A stretch of 64,000 bases of DNA, from NCBI GenBank assembly GCA_905250125.1, contig CAJNOL010001110.1:16497-80496 (forward strand). Direction: 5' to 3'. The position numbers and the translations under genes are program-made. The DNA is from Rotaria sordida. Taxonomy: Eukaryota; Rotifera; Eurotatoria; Philodinida; Philodinidae. Positions 48,421-59,405 of this stretch are shown here, in pieces (within the stretch, counting starts at the first letter, position 1; each line of letters begins with the position of its first letter). Below the pieces are notes generated by a model. It searched no databases and had not been told where the DNA came from. It saw only the letters and a list, made by a program, of their open reading frames with translations.

Positions 48421-48733
48421 TCAATGAATAGCTCTTGATAAAGCAATCGATTGATTAGTTCCTTGAAATGTCATAGTATTGTAATTTGATACAGCAGCAA
48501 CACTTATATGACATAACCGTAATTGTAATATATTTTTAATTTTGTTTCGAAGATGAGATAAAGTTTCAGCACAGACAAATAGCATTAGAAAATTGATATA
48601 ATAAGAGAAAAATTGTGCATAAGCAATGAAATATTTCACATAATTCCATAGAACACTACAGGCAAATAGAATTGCTACAATAACATTAGGTAAGTGGAAA
48701 ACATAAAATAATAATGCAATTTATATAAGTTGA
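48421..48733 (-). pseudogene. C-terminal fragment of a 7-TM receptor-like protein
   Basis: A single open minus-strand frame of about 100 codons holds two hydrophobic helices (FHLPNVIVAILFACSVLW and FFSYYINFLMLFVCAETL) and then a basic tail beginning LRNKIKNILQLRL. Two last membrane helices plus a short intracellular tail fit a rhodopsin-type GPCR; the NFLML motif sits where NPxxY is usual. Upstream the frame runs straight into the TGTGGG-like hairpin at 48737, with no further receptor sequence beyond it. It is probably truncated by that insertion or rearrangement. Confidence 0.4.
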
Positions 48734-48736
48734 AGG

Positions 48737-49000
48737 GTGTGGGTGTGTGGGTGTGGGTGTGTGGCTGGGTGTGGGGTGTGGGTGTGGGTGTGTGGGTGTG
48801 GGTGTGTGGGGTGTGGGTGTGTGGGGTGTGGGTGTGGGTGTGGGTGTGGGCGTGTGTGAGTGTGGGTGTGTAGATGTGGNNNNNNNNNNTGTGGGTGTGG
48901 GTGTGGGCGTGTGTGAGTGTGGGTGTGTAGATGTGGGTGGGTGTGGGTGTGTAGATGTGGATGTAATATTTCTTATCAAACACACCCACACCCACACTCT
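48737..49000. repeat. Longest TGTGGG-like foldback tract, with a 10-N gap
   Basis: About 220 bp of (TG)TGTGGG-type repeats (48737-48962), including a duplicated block ending GTGTAGATGTGG on both sides of 10 N (48880-48889). Then a loop AATATTTCTTATCAAA and C-rich CACACCCACACCCACACTC. The loop reversed reads GATAAGAAATATT, nearly the same as GATAAGAGATATT in the copy at 59338. The simple repeat probably caused the sequencing gap. Confidence 0.8.
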
Positions 49001-50342
49001 TTCGATAAAAAACCAACCGTTCAATATTTTTTGAATCGGCTTTCGTCAAAACTCATCAACCACTTGCCTCTATCATATATATTAAAATGAGCGAAATCTG
49101 AGGTCATCGATTGAGCAGGTAAGTTCCTGGCTTACGTAGAATAGCTCATATGTGATCACCGAAATGAACTCCCTCTGATTTCAAAATCGCAAAGAAGATT
49201 CTACATGAACTGATCAAATTGATCAATCATGGAGAACATTTGAGCAGATTAAAATTTCAGCGACAGGCGAAAGTAGTTAATGTACTGTTTGTATTATCGA
49301 ATTAAATGAATTCCAATTCATGATACTCTACATACATCGTTACAACTATTCAACAACGTAATGTTTTTTTTTCTGCAGAAACAGAGTAAAATGAAATGCT
49401 TCCCAAGACAAACTACAACGATTTTTCTTGTTTTTATAGCTTGAAATGAACAATGTAGATTTGCTAAGAGATGATGTTTTAATTCTTGAATAGTAAGGTG
49501 AATTATTTTCGATTTTGGATCGAATTTCTTTGGAGCATGTTATACAGTAAAAACAAGAAAAATTTATCAGTTACCATCGATTCTTTTCATAAACAGATAT
49601 TGGAAATTTAACCAAGATTCGGGCTGGAAACATGGCACAAATTTTCATTGCTCAATAAAACAGAATGAGGAAAGGTTTGGAGTAATCGCGTCAAAACCAA
49701 ATAGAACGAAAGCATTAAAATGAGCTGGTAAAGAATAATTAAAAAATATTGAGAACATCTGCAAAAGACAAATGATGTGAAGCGAGAGACAAACAAGGAA
49801 TAAGAGTCATCAAAGTCTACGCTATTAAATAATTGGCATACTCTATTTGCAATAGGTAACACGAGTTCTGCTCAAACAATCGAGTATAAAAAACGGCATG
49901 AATCAGTGCCAGAGAGGGGGGGGGGTGCATGCGGATGTGTGTGTGCATGTGTCAGCGTGTATTCATTCTATCTTTACTCACGAGCATCCCGTCCCACAGC
50001 CAACATCCTTACCCACATTCTTAGTTCTTATCTCCTCTCAACCGATTTGCAATCAGCTACATTATTCGAATCACCAATTTACATTTCATGAATGGTGATT
50101 CCTGTCAAGTTTCAGAAGTACAATTATATTTAGTTTTGAAACAATTTATGGCCTCGAATATTAGTTAGTTCTTGTGATGCATGGATTTACCCAGGTTATG
50201 GATGAAATGGTTAGTTGAAATATTAACAATGATCACACCCACGCCCTTCATGAAAAAATAAACCTTCAAACTCAAATCGATCCAACAGAGCAGTCACAGA
50301 GTATATTCGCAGTAAAACTAAAGTTTTTCATCAAGAAAGCTA
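49001..50342. other. Intergenic; possible weak G/C-rich hairpin at 49913-50020
   Basis: No gene is supported. At 49913-50020 a G-rich run (GAGGGGGGGGG, GTGTGTGTGCATGTG) precedes a C-rich one (CCCGTCCCACAGCC, then CCCACATTC), resembling a degraded member of the telomere-like hairpin family. Confidence 0.4.
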
Positions 50343-51962
50343 TTAAAATTCATCTCGAAGCGCGGGTACAGTTATTTTAATGACACCATTGGAAAATTCT
50401 TTTTTCAACGATCGCAACTCGTATACTTTGTCTTCGTCTAACTTGCCAATAGGGATTTGAATTTCGAATTTTCCAGTACGTCTTGTATTAACATAGTCTT
50501 TCAATGTAGCATCTGGTATTTTTTCACCTTGCACAATAATTGTAGCCTTTAGAGGACGCACTGTGAAGTTTGGTGAGCACGAAGGACATTCTATTGTGAT
50601 ACCAACATCTCCATCTTGATTCATAATAGCGACCTGAATATCCGGTATGAACTGAGATGAATAGTCAATATAAATAGAACCATCTTCGTTAAATTTTAAA
50701 TTCTTTGATAAGATGACATTATTTCCTAAGGGTTCCCGTGAACAAATAAAATACCATGGCTGTAATTTATCCCAAATTAATTCTTTAATTTCTAAATCGA
50801 CATTAATTTGTCTTTTATCTGTTAATTGAATTCGATGTTGTTTATTATGGTCCAATTCTATTTTAGCTGCAACATATCCAACGGCCGTTCCTTCAATTGG
50901 TTCTTGCTGCTTAGATATTGATGACGATTGTTCTATTAAAAATTTACTTAATAGTTTTTCAATTTCTTTTATTATTCGCGTGAGTAAATCGTTCTCTTTT
51001 GCAGCTGGTGAACCGTGGATCATTGTTATGACTTCTGCAATAGATCGCTGATTGTAATGTTTACCAGCTTTACTATTACTGTCGGCAAGAACAAAATGCT
51101 TAAAATATTCACTAAGCCAATATCCTTGTGGTTGTTTTACAGCCTTAAATATGTTTTTCAGCTCAGTAGTTTCGACTTTTTCAACTTCTTTAATTGTTTT
51201 CAAATTAAAATAATTATGCACTATCAATAATCTTTGTTTTATTTCATCATCTCTATAACCTTTTTCTTGTAAGCGCTTATGTAATGTTTTCAAATATAAT
51301 TCGTCGTCCAGTGTTAATTGATTAAGTACGAGTATGAATATTTCAGCTGAATTAAATGCTATTTCTTGTACAAATGAATCGGAAAGTTGTTTTTCATAGG
51401 ATAGCCTGTGAAATGTTTTCGAACTATATTCAACTGGTGTGCGACTGCCAGCTGTATCAATCAGTGCCATAGGTACGTTGTTTGTTTCCTGTAGGAGTGG
51501 TAACGATACACTGATGCCATTTGTTCTTTCAATGAATGCATCTCCAAGATTAATATTAGCTAAAAGACGTAAAACATACGTTTTACCAACGTTGTATCGA
51601 CCAACCACATTGATAACGAATCGGTTAAAAGAGTCTTTTGTTTTATTATCATAAGATTGTTTCCCTAAAGGAAACAATAATGGATATGCTTTTAAAGCAT
51701 CATATATATCTGTAGGACGAGTTAAATCCACGACGAAATCATATGAACTTCTCTGTTCCTTTTTTGCACCGTCTTTCGAAGTTACAGATAAAAAATTCTC
51801 AGCAAGAGTTGGTGGAAGATTTTTAAGGATCTCCCAAGCATTTGCAGCGTGCCGAATAGTTTCAAGTAATTCTTTAATATGTTGTAAATTGGTCCCAGCC
51901 AATCCTTCAGATGACATAAAAGCAAGTACAAGCCAAGCAACGTATGCCATGAAACAAGCCAT
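50343..51962 (-). CDS. Dynamin/GBP-like GTPase with C-terminal Hsp20 (alpha-crystallin)-like domain
   Basis: A single uninterrupted minus-strand frame; the first in-frame ATG is at 51962 (539 residues), and the open frame extends 18 codons upstream to a GTG at 52016, so an upstream exon is possible. A hydrophobic helix follows the start (MACFMAYVAWLVLAF). The GTPase core has P-loop GRYNVGKT (about 121-128), a TNGI switch comparable to the TKGI of guanylate-binding proteins, G3 DTAG (about 169-172) and a degenerate G4 in LLIVHNYF. The last ~100 residues look like an alpha-crystallin domain, with beta-strand pattern and the SNGVIKITVP signature (compare NGVLxVxxP). Function is unknown. The combination suggests a membrane-linked GTPase with a chaperone-like module. 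Being intronless is unusual beside its neighbours. Confidence 0.7.
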   Translation of the reverse strand: MACFMAYVAWLVLAFMSSEGLAGTNLQHIKELLETIRHAANAWEILKNLPPTLAENFLSVTSKDGAKKEQRSSYDFVVDLTRPTDIYDALKAYPLLFPLGKQSYDNKTKDSFNRFVINVVGRYNVGKTYVLRLLANINLGDAFIERTNGISVSLPLLQETNNVPMALIDTAGSRTPVEYSSKTFHRLSYEKQLSDSFVQEIAFNSAEIFILVLNQLTLDDELYLKTLHKRLQEKGYRDDEIKQRLLIVHNYFNLKTIKEVEKVETTELKNIFKAVKQPQGYWLSEYFKHFVLADSNSKAGKHYNQRSIAEVITMIHGSPAAKENDLLTRIIKEIEKLLSKFLIEQSSSISKQQEPIEGTAVGYVAAKIELDHNKQHRIQLTDKRQINVDLEIKELIWDKLQPWYFICSREPLGNNVILSKNLKFNEDGSIYIDYSSQFIPDIQVAIMNQDGDVGITIECPSCSPNFTVRPLKATIIVQGEKIPDATLKDYVNTRRTGKFEIQIPIGKLDEDKVYELRSLKKEFSNGVIKITVPALRDEF

Positions 51963-52016
51963 ATGTGTTTTATCTAAAACGCGATGAAGACATAGTTGAT
52001 TAATGTTCGCAAACAC

Positions 52017-52648
52017 TGAACTGCAATGCGGAAAAATTCAATAATGGAACAAAACAAATCTTAATTCAATATGGAAATATTGATGTTGCTTTGCCGCTGT
52101 TGATGATTGCAAGTTGAAAGGCGAAACATTTTTAGAACTATTGTTGTTTGATAGACAACTGACCTATTAGAATGTTTTCAGCTTCGTTTAGAAAAAAACA
52201 ACACTTGGAATTTACGAATGAAAAATTGATTAGATCATTCATTATCGAATGTGTAGTTAGATAATTATTGTTTCTGCCACAAATGCAACTGGTTTTTTTC
52301 TGAAATGATAATGCAGCTTTCAAGGTGTCTCAAACTATTCGATGATGTGAGGAACGGAAGTGTGTACACACCTTCATTCATAGTCGCATCCCATAAATAT
52401 GATTGTTCGCCACTGGTTGGTATATTTTTACTACTGTGATCAAGTGTGATTCTGTGCCTATTTTTCTGGGTCAATTGATGAAACAGGGACATCACCAGTG
52501 ATGGGATCGGTTCGGTTCCAAAAATTAGCGAACCAATCCCATTGAAATATGATAATCTAATAAACTTACTAATATGTCTACCTAGAGACTTTAAAAATAA
52601 AAACAACTTGCATTAAAATTATGAAGTGGACATCAATTTTGATTTACA
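52017..52648. other. Upstream region of the GTPase gene, no gene supported
   Basis: A minus-strand frame at 52606-52265 (113 codons) has no family features; it could be an upstream exon of the GTPase, with an acceptor-like TTGCAG near 52025, but this is unproven. Confidence 0.35.
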
Positions 52649-52650
52649 TA

Positions 52651-54323
52651 GGACAATCTAGTAGTAGTGGCGGAAGCACTTTCTTTCCTTATAGAAAGCT
52701 TGAAAAAGTTTTCTTTTTTATGCAATGATAGAGAAAACAATTTTCTATTTTTCTGTGGTATTTGATCAATCTTCGCTTAGTATCAAAATAAGAAAATTTC
52801 GATAAGAACTGTATTTTCATGTAAAACTAGTTGATAACGTTAGATCATATTATCATCCATGCATGTTTTGTTTTTTCTTCTCTTCTCCTTTCTTTTATCT
52901 TCTTTTTTTCGTCTCTTCTGATGAGTAGTAGTTCATACATACATATACACTAAAATGCCTGTCCTATTTGTTTTGTGTACGTGCCGTTTATGCGTGTATT
53001 TTCAAGAAAGTCAAAAAAATAAAGTTAGGCTAAACTTTAACACTATTCACCTATTTCATATTAATAAAGAAAACTTTTGCTTCTATATTAGAGTGCATAC
53101 CGCACTTAACATTCTAGCTAGATTTATTCCTTATGAGTTGTATTCAGTTTATGATGATCAAGCTCCTGCTCTTAGAACAGTTGAGAGATGGTCTAAATGG
53201 TTTCGTGAAGTTCGAGAAGATATTGAAGATGAAGCGTGACCTGTAAGGCATCTTACTGAAACAACATCTGAAAATATTGAACAGGTTTGCCTTCTTATAA
53301 ATGATGATCCTTATATTAAAATAGAAGAGATACAAGAGCCAATTCATCTAAGTTACGACACCACTCAACGAATCATCTCCGATCATTTAAAGCTTACAAA
53401 AATTACGGCTCGTTACATACCCAAGCATCTGACTGATTTTTAACGGGCTGAAAGAGTTCGAATAGGTAAGCAAAATTTTAAGGAGAAACATGATGTTCTT
53501 GTGCTATAATGACTGGTGACTACCATAGTTCGACGGAGTTAGTTTACTTCAAGAACCTTAGTTTCCATCTTTTTTAAGTCAAATGGTTCTGTTCTTATTT
53601 ATCGTATGGAACGGAGGCAAACTATTGACGATCAGTATTATATTAACATTGTTTGCGACTTCTCGTCGATAGTTAAGGATGTGTCCATTTATCTTGAATA
53701 GGAAGATATTGCAATAATACCATATCCACTTAATTCTTCACATTTAGCACCATGTGACGTTTGGTTATTCGACTTAATCAAACAAAATCTGATCGATCAA
53801 AGCGATTTAGAATCATTGTATGATGCAGTCACCAAGTTCACGTATTCTTTGAATAAAGAGGAATATAGAAAAATCTTCGATAAATGACTTCAAAGGATGC
53901 AGTTGTCCGTAGGATAACCAAGATGATTATTTTGAATATTTTCTGAAATAAACACTCGTTGAACGTGTTTTCTGTATTTCTTTTCTGTTCTACCACTATT
54001 ATTTTTTGTACACTGTAAAAATATATGGACGGCTATTGATTAGAAGAGACGCTAAAGAGAAGATAAAAGAAAGGAAAAAAGAAAAACAAAGAAAAAAAAC
54101 AAAATAAAACACGCATGAATGATAATATGATCTAATGATATCAACTAGTTTTACACAAAAAACAATTCTTATCAACATTTTTTTATATTAATGTTAAGAA
54201 AAAATTGATTAAATACCACAGAAAATAAAGAACTGTTGTCCCTATCACTGCATGAGAAAAGAAAATATTTTCAAGATTACTATCAGGAAAGAAAATGTCT
54301 CCGCCGCTACTATTGGACTGCCC
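52651..54323. mobile_element. mariner-family element with ~280-bp inverted termini
   Basis: TA dinucleotides (52649-52650 and 54324-54325) flank termini GGACAATCTAGTAGTAGTGG and, inverted, GGGCAGTCCAATAGTAGCGG. The inverted termini run to about 52930 and 54033 (shared blocks GTAAAACTAGTTGATA, AGATCATATTATCAT, TTTCTTTTATCTTCT). Between them is a decayed mariner transposase. TA duplication fits Tc1/mariner, but termini this long are unusual for classic mariners (about 30 bp), so the mariner gene may have been captured by a foldback element. Confidence 0.8.
53080..53940 (+). pseudogene. Decayed mariner transposase
   Basis: Former coding sequence reads LRTVERWSKWFREVREDIED (helix-turn-helix), then LSYDTTQRIISDHLKL, ARYIPKHLTDF, VLIYRMERRQTIDDQYYIN and the catalytic-region motif SSHLAPCDVWLFDLIKQNL with the last acidic residue. 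It ends in LNKEEYRKIFDK. Stops (for example CGA-to-TGA after IEDEA), frameshifts and loss of the segment holding the first catalytic Asp make it inactive. Mariner transposases cut and paste DNA at TA sites. Confidence 0.85.
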
Positions 54324-54325
54324 TA

Positions 54326-55699
54326 GGTAGATGAAAATTGATTCTACAGTAAACATGTAAATAAGTATGGGAAAGCTCTGCTTATAATCAATTTTTTATC
54401 ATCAAAAAATCGATTTTAATTGATTTTTTTCTGATTAAGAATGTGTTCTGCAGCAAAGAATGATTATTCGCTCTAGTGAAAAGAAGACAATGCGTCGAGC
54501 AGCTAAAAACAATAAGCGAATATTCGTTTGTTCGACAGAACGAGAAAAAAGTGTATATTTATGATACAGATGCATGTGTTTGGTTACAAAACGAAAGAAA
54601 ATGCATATAAATATGGTTTAAGATAAGCTACATTCCCACACTACACACAATGATGTGTGCAGCTTATTATTGCTTGTTTTAACCAATAGGATTGCTTTTC
54701 ATTCTTTATTCTCATATATCTATACATTTGTTGACTTATGTTGAAAAAATGTGTTTAGCAAGACTTTTGTTGAATTACCAGATATATTTTAAAATGAGAT
54801 GGATATACAAATATTGCAAATACTCAAGTCAAACTATATGCTATATCCATTTCGATTAATTATTCATTGCAATCACTGAAGATTAAAAAATTCAAATATG
54901 AGCCGAGTCAAAATCTAATTGTACATCATAAATTAAAAAACCTTGAATTAATTTCTCTATTATATTGGGAAAATATTTTTAACTTTCATTCGAGAGAAAC
55001 TAATATCTTCTCACAGAAGAAAATTAAGCGTGTTTTTTTTATTATTTATCGATGTTTAAATTTATTTTTCTAGTCTGCTTATTTACTGTTTTAAATTAAA
55101 TAGATTTGAATTTTGAGAGCTTTTTACAAAGAAATTTCCTGAAAGGTGAATGAATAAAAAACAAATTTGTTGTAATTAAATAGCAACTTTTTCATTACAT
55201 AAACTTTTATATGAGTGTTTAATATTAGAATTATTATTTCTTTCATATCCTAAATCATATCGAAACTAATCAACATTCGGCAAAAAACTTCATGAAAATA
55301 GTGTAAATGTCACACTTTTCCTTGATATGAAAAAGACATGTTATTCTGTTTCTTTCATGAATATCAACAAAAGAAAAACATCTCGGACTCCACATAAAGA
55401 CGGACGATAGAAATTTACTTCATGTCTTTCTACCGTCAAAATTCTACCGATTTCTCAAAGTATGTTTGCTTGTAGTTGGTAAAACTGAAATGGAGCGTAG
55501 TATTGATGCCAAACGTCATATGATTTCCCAGCATCCGTAAATGAATTTTCATTAAAATAGAATTTTCTTAAAAAGACAACATCACTTTCCATTTCTGTGA
55601 CTTATTCTCAAGTAAAACAATCCACGTCATTAATTATTTTCAATGCTTTAGTGTTTCTTGCTTTGATCCTTATGCTTACGGTTGAATGCATTCGTATAT
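54326..55699. other. Intergenic, nothing recognised
   Basis: AT-rich sequence between two transposons. Frames at 54867-55073 and 55597-55821 have no family features; the latter runs into the terminal repeats of the hAT element. Confidence 0.45.
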
Positions 55700-55720
55700 T
55701 GTGTATACAGGGCTGCCAAC

Positions 55721-55811
55721 TGTACCCCATTTGGGGGTACAGTACCCCATTTCGTTCTTTTGTACCCCTGAAAATGTTGTACCCCAGGGGTACGTATTTT
55801 GTACCCCATTT
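55721..55811. repeat. Left subterminal TGTACCCC repeats of the hAT element
   Basis: Five copies of TGTACCCC, most extended to TGTACCCCATTT (55721, 55742, 55761, 55778, 55800), plus a reversed GGGGTAC at 55734 and 55786. Repeated short motifs just inside the ends are the usual transposase binding sites of hAT elements. Confidence 0.85.
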
Positions 55812-56135
55812 CGGTTTTTAAATCTGCATTGCTATTAACTAATCATCTGATGAAAAAAATCAATATCTTGTAAAGACCTCTATAGTAAAAAGTATTGGTA
55901 AACAACTGACTAATACAAAGTGGCGTCTATTTTGTTTAATCTAATCTTGAATCATTCTACTTTAAATACTATTTTCGAGTAGACAATGAAATAAATTTCA
56001 AGGAATTTATGTTTTGTTGTTCATTATTCTTTTGTTACTTTTTTCTATCATACTAAAAAAGGCATTTTGAACTTTGTATCAAAAAGAAATTCAATTTTAG
56101 ATTTTGTATTTGATAAATGGGATAATATCTTCAGT

Positions 56136-58695
56136 ATGGAATTGAACAAAAATGATGACATTGAAATCTCGGATGATTCACCTTCAGAGACAGAAGCAGC
56201 AGCAACAGAAACTGTTGAAACACATTCGTCTTATTCAAACAAATTAATTACTAATACTAAAAACGAAAAAAGAAATTCAACGTCAAAAAGACGTTGCACT
56301 TTCAACCAAAACTGGTTGAAAGATTCTAAATATGCACCGTTTCTCAAGGAATGTCGAACTAATAAACACCTTGCTCATTGCTCTGTTTGTAAATCAAATT
56401 TTTCTATTGCTAATGGTGGTACCTATTTGATTAATCGTCATATGGAACAAGATAATCATAAACGATTAGCTGAAACTCAAGAAAAAGAAAATTGTAAAAC
56501 TAATCTGAAATACATTTTTTTAAATAACTTGTTTTTGTTTTATTATTAAGCACGATCAATACGTGATTTTATTGTTCCATCATCTGCATTAACTAAATTA
56601 ACTGCAGCTGAACTTAGTCTTGTGTACCACGGCGTCCGTCATGGATACAGTTACATTAGTCAATCATGTACTTTTGATCTATTAAAAAAAATTTTCGGTG
56701 AATCTTATATAGGACAGAATATTTGCTGCGGTAAAACAAAAGCTCGTGAATTATCTGTAAATGTTCTTGGTGAGCTACTTCGATTTATACTATTTCTAGA
56801 AAAATACTATCTGATAAAAAATACGAAAAAAAATATTTGATTCAATATTTATGTTTAGAAAACATTGATGTTTGATATTAACTTTTTTAAATAAAATATA
56901 ATATAATTTTAGCTCCATATTTTACTTCTAAAATTATACAACAAGTTCATAAATCGTGCTTTTATTCTTTGTCATTTGATGGTTCTAGCAAAGGGAACAT
57001 AAAGATGTTTCCGTTTATTATTAATTACTTTACGATCGAGTCTGGTATTGTAAGATCTGTTCTCGAAGTTGTAGAACAGCCATTTGAATCAGCTGAAGCT
57101 ATTGTTAAAACAATTCATCATGTATTAAAAAAACATAATCTTAATATTGAAAAATTAACATCTATTGGAGCTGATAATATTAATACAAATTATGGTCGAT
57201 ATCATTCAGTTTTTAGTATTATGAAGCTTGAGATTTTAAATTTGTTTAAAGGTAATAGTAGCAGTATAAATTTAAAAAACAAATGCTAAAAATATTTTCT
57301 TTTTTTTTTCTTAGGAAATTGTTTTTGTCATATTTTATCTAATTCAGTCAAAACGTCTCATCATTATTTACCTGTTGATGTTGAGTCATATTTATCTCAG
57401 TTATATAGTCACTTTAGTTCATCGTCAAAACGTGTGGCTGAATTAAAAGAATATTTTGAGTTTGTCGAAGAAGATTATCTAGTAAGTATTTCCAACTCTT
57501 TACATTTTAATATAAATATAATACTATCATCTTTTTAGCGTTTGCTTCAACACATAAAAATTCGGTGGCTTAGTTTGTACAACTCAATTGATCGTTTACT
57601 AAAAGTCTATGATCCTTTATCATCATATTTTTTTGAAAATGATAAAGAAAATGAAGATCAAACAACATATCCACAGATTATCATCAATTTTTTTTCATCA
57701 ACTGTGTCCAAATGTACATTACATTTTTTACATCAAGTATTATTTGATATTCAACTAAAAAATTTAGAATTACAACAATATTCTACATCATTTGCTGATT
57801 TACATAGAATTATTACTAGTTTATTGAAAAAACTCAACGATCGTCTTGAACAGAAGTATTTTGGCCATCACACCAGATCAATATTGAATTCAATGTCAAA
57901 AGACGACCAAGAAAAAACAATTTCATCATTTACACAATATTTATCAAACGTTATTAAATACATAAATAAATATTATGAAGAACATTCATTATTAGCTGAA
58001 ACTTTATCTATTTTTGGTATGTTTTTTTACCATTAACAACGAATAAATAAGAAATTTCTTTGATTTTAGGAATAATTGAAATTGATCAAATAAAATTTGA
58101 TCAAATTGAACGTTGTGTGAACATTCTTAAACTTGAACTTGATCATGATCAGTTGTTTGAAGAAATGATCAATTTACAAACAACGTTCAAAAAGGTTACT
58201 TCGTATCGTGAACCACTCTATGTTCAAATACAAAAACATGTTGGTAATAACAATTTTATTTTTGATGATACTGAAGAAACACATGAAGAAGAAACACATG
58301 AAGAAGAAACATTAATTCATAAAACAACAACATCGAATGATGAATATAATCATCCGAAAATTCGTCCTGATCAACTTTGGGCTTACCTTATTTCAAAAAC
58401 AACACCAAATTGTCAAGAAATAATAAAATTACTTTCTTTTGTATATTCAATTCCATGTTCTAATGCTTTTACTGAAGGTGTATTTAATCATATGAAGCTC
58501 GCATGGACACCTAGTCGAAATTCAATGAATGTTGAAACTGTTGCTGCTGAATTACAGATAAGATTAAATTGTAAATTGAAATGTTATGATTTTTTTTCAT
58601 TTGTACAAACTGAATCCGACTTGATCAAATGTGCTCGAGGCACACAAAAATATAGCTTTAAAAAAAAAAGCTTGTTCTACTTGATTGTATATTAA
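56136..58695 (+). CDS. hAT-family transposase with BED zinc finger, 6 exons
   Basis: Exons 56136-56493, 56551-56769, 56913-57251, 57315-57481, 57539-58016 and 58070-58695 join in one frame (GT-AG introns of 53-143 nt) to 728 residues. The start is the first ATG (MELNKNDDIEISDD) of an acidic, Ser/Thr-rich head. A BED-type zinc finger follows (CSVC...H...H; about C82, C85, H102, H108). The RNase-H-like core shows FDGSSKGNIKMFPFIINYF with D215 and the second Asp in IGADNINTN (about D280). The C-terminal dimerisation region reads KLLSFVYSIPCSNAFTEGVF, the hAT signature. A short tandem of THEEE precedes it. Transposase cuts and reinserts the element in the nucleus. No premature stop was seen; all acidic candidates are present. 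A domesticated host gene is unlikely because the termini and duplication are intact. Confidence 0.9.
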
Positions 58696-58920
58696 ATATG
58701 TATTAATGTACATTACATTGTGCAATTATGTTTTTGTTCTTATTATTTGTCTTGTTTTCAATTTTGAACTTATGCATTAACTATTATAATATTTTATAAG
58801 AGAAAATAACTAATAAAGCTATTTCAAGTATCAAATTGTGAAATATTGTGTTGTTTTCTATAAAAAAGCTTGATTTCATTGATTTTCCCAATTCAATTTA
58901 CTATTCTAGAAGATAGATAA

Positions 58921-59000
58921 TGTACCCCATTCATGTACCCCGATCGAAATATGGATGTACCCCAAATATACCCCATTTAGATTTTTATAAACCCCATTTC
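58921..59000. repeat. Right subterminal TGTACCCC repeats of the hAT element
   Basis: Copies at 58921, 58934, 58956, 58969 (TACCCCATTT) and 58990 (ACCCCATTT), in the same orientation as those at the left end. Same orientation at both ends gives the transposase a way to tell left from right end. Confidence 0.8.
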
Positions 59001-59337
59001 AAAAAAAAAAGTTGGCAGCCCTGTGTGTATATAGCTCAACAGAGAACGAAAGAAAAATAAAATCTTGTTGAACCGATGGTCATGATAATGTCATAATTTT
59101 TATGATAAAACAAATTATATTAATGTACATAAATTCTTTTGCATAAAGAGACACGAGCCAAAATCAATTACATAGAAATATTAATGCATGAGCGATTTTC
59201 AGTTTAAAGCTAGTATCTGTAATTTCAATCAATATCTAAACATAAATTTTGAGTCTTTTTTCGATTTAGTTTTTTCTGACTCAAAAAAATCCATTTCTTC
59301 TTTCTCAAAACGATTATAAAACAGAACTTCTAAATGT

Positions 59338-59405
59338 TGGGTGTGGGCGTGGGTGAGTGGGTGGATGGGTGTTGATAAGAGATATTCGCATTCACACCCA
59401 CACCC
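59338..59405. repeat. Compact TGTGGG-like foldback hairpin
   Basis: GGGTGTGGGCGTGGGTGAGTG at the left, a loop with GATAAGAGATATTCGCATT, then CACACCCACACCC at the right. The loop matches (reversed) that of the tract at 48737-49000, which links these copies as one family. Confidence 0.75.

Larger units (their letters stand above)
55708..59023 (+). mobile_element. Autonomous hAT transposon, 3316 bp, perfect 8-bp duplication
   Basis: Termini CAGGGCTGCCAACT and, inverted, CAGGGCTGCCAACT are identical over at least 14 bp and are flanked by the exact direct repeat TGTGTATA (55700-55707 and 59024-59031). The interior encodes a six-exon transposase with no breaks. Subterminal arrays of TGTACCCC(ATTT) lie at both ends. 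A perfect duplication, identical termini and an open transposase indicate recent insertion and possible current activity. Confidence 0.93.

Noticed and set aside
48675..49049. Long His/Thr/Pro frames in both strands
   Set aside because: They are translations of the TGTGGG/CCCACA simple repeat, not genes.
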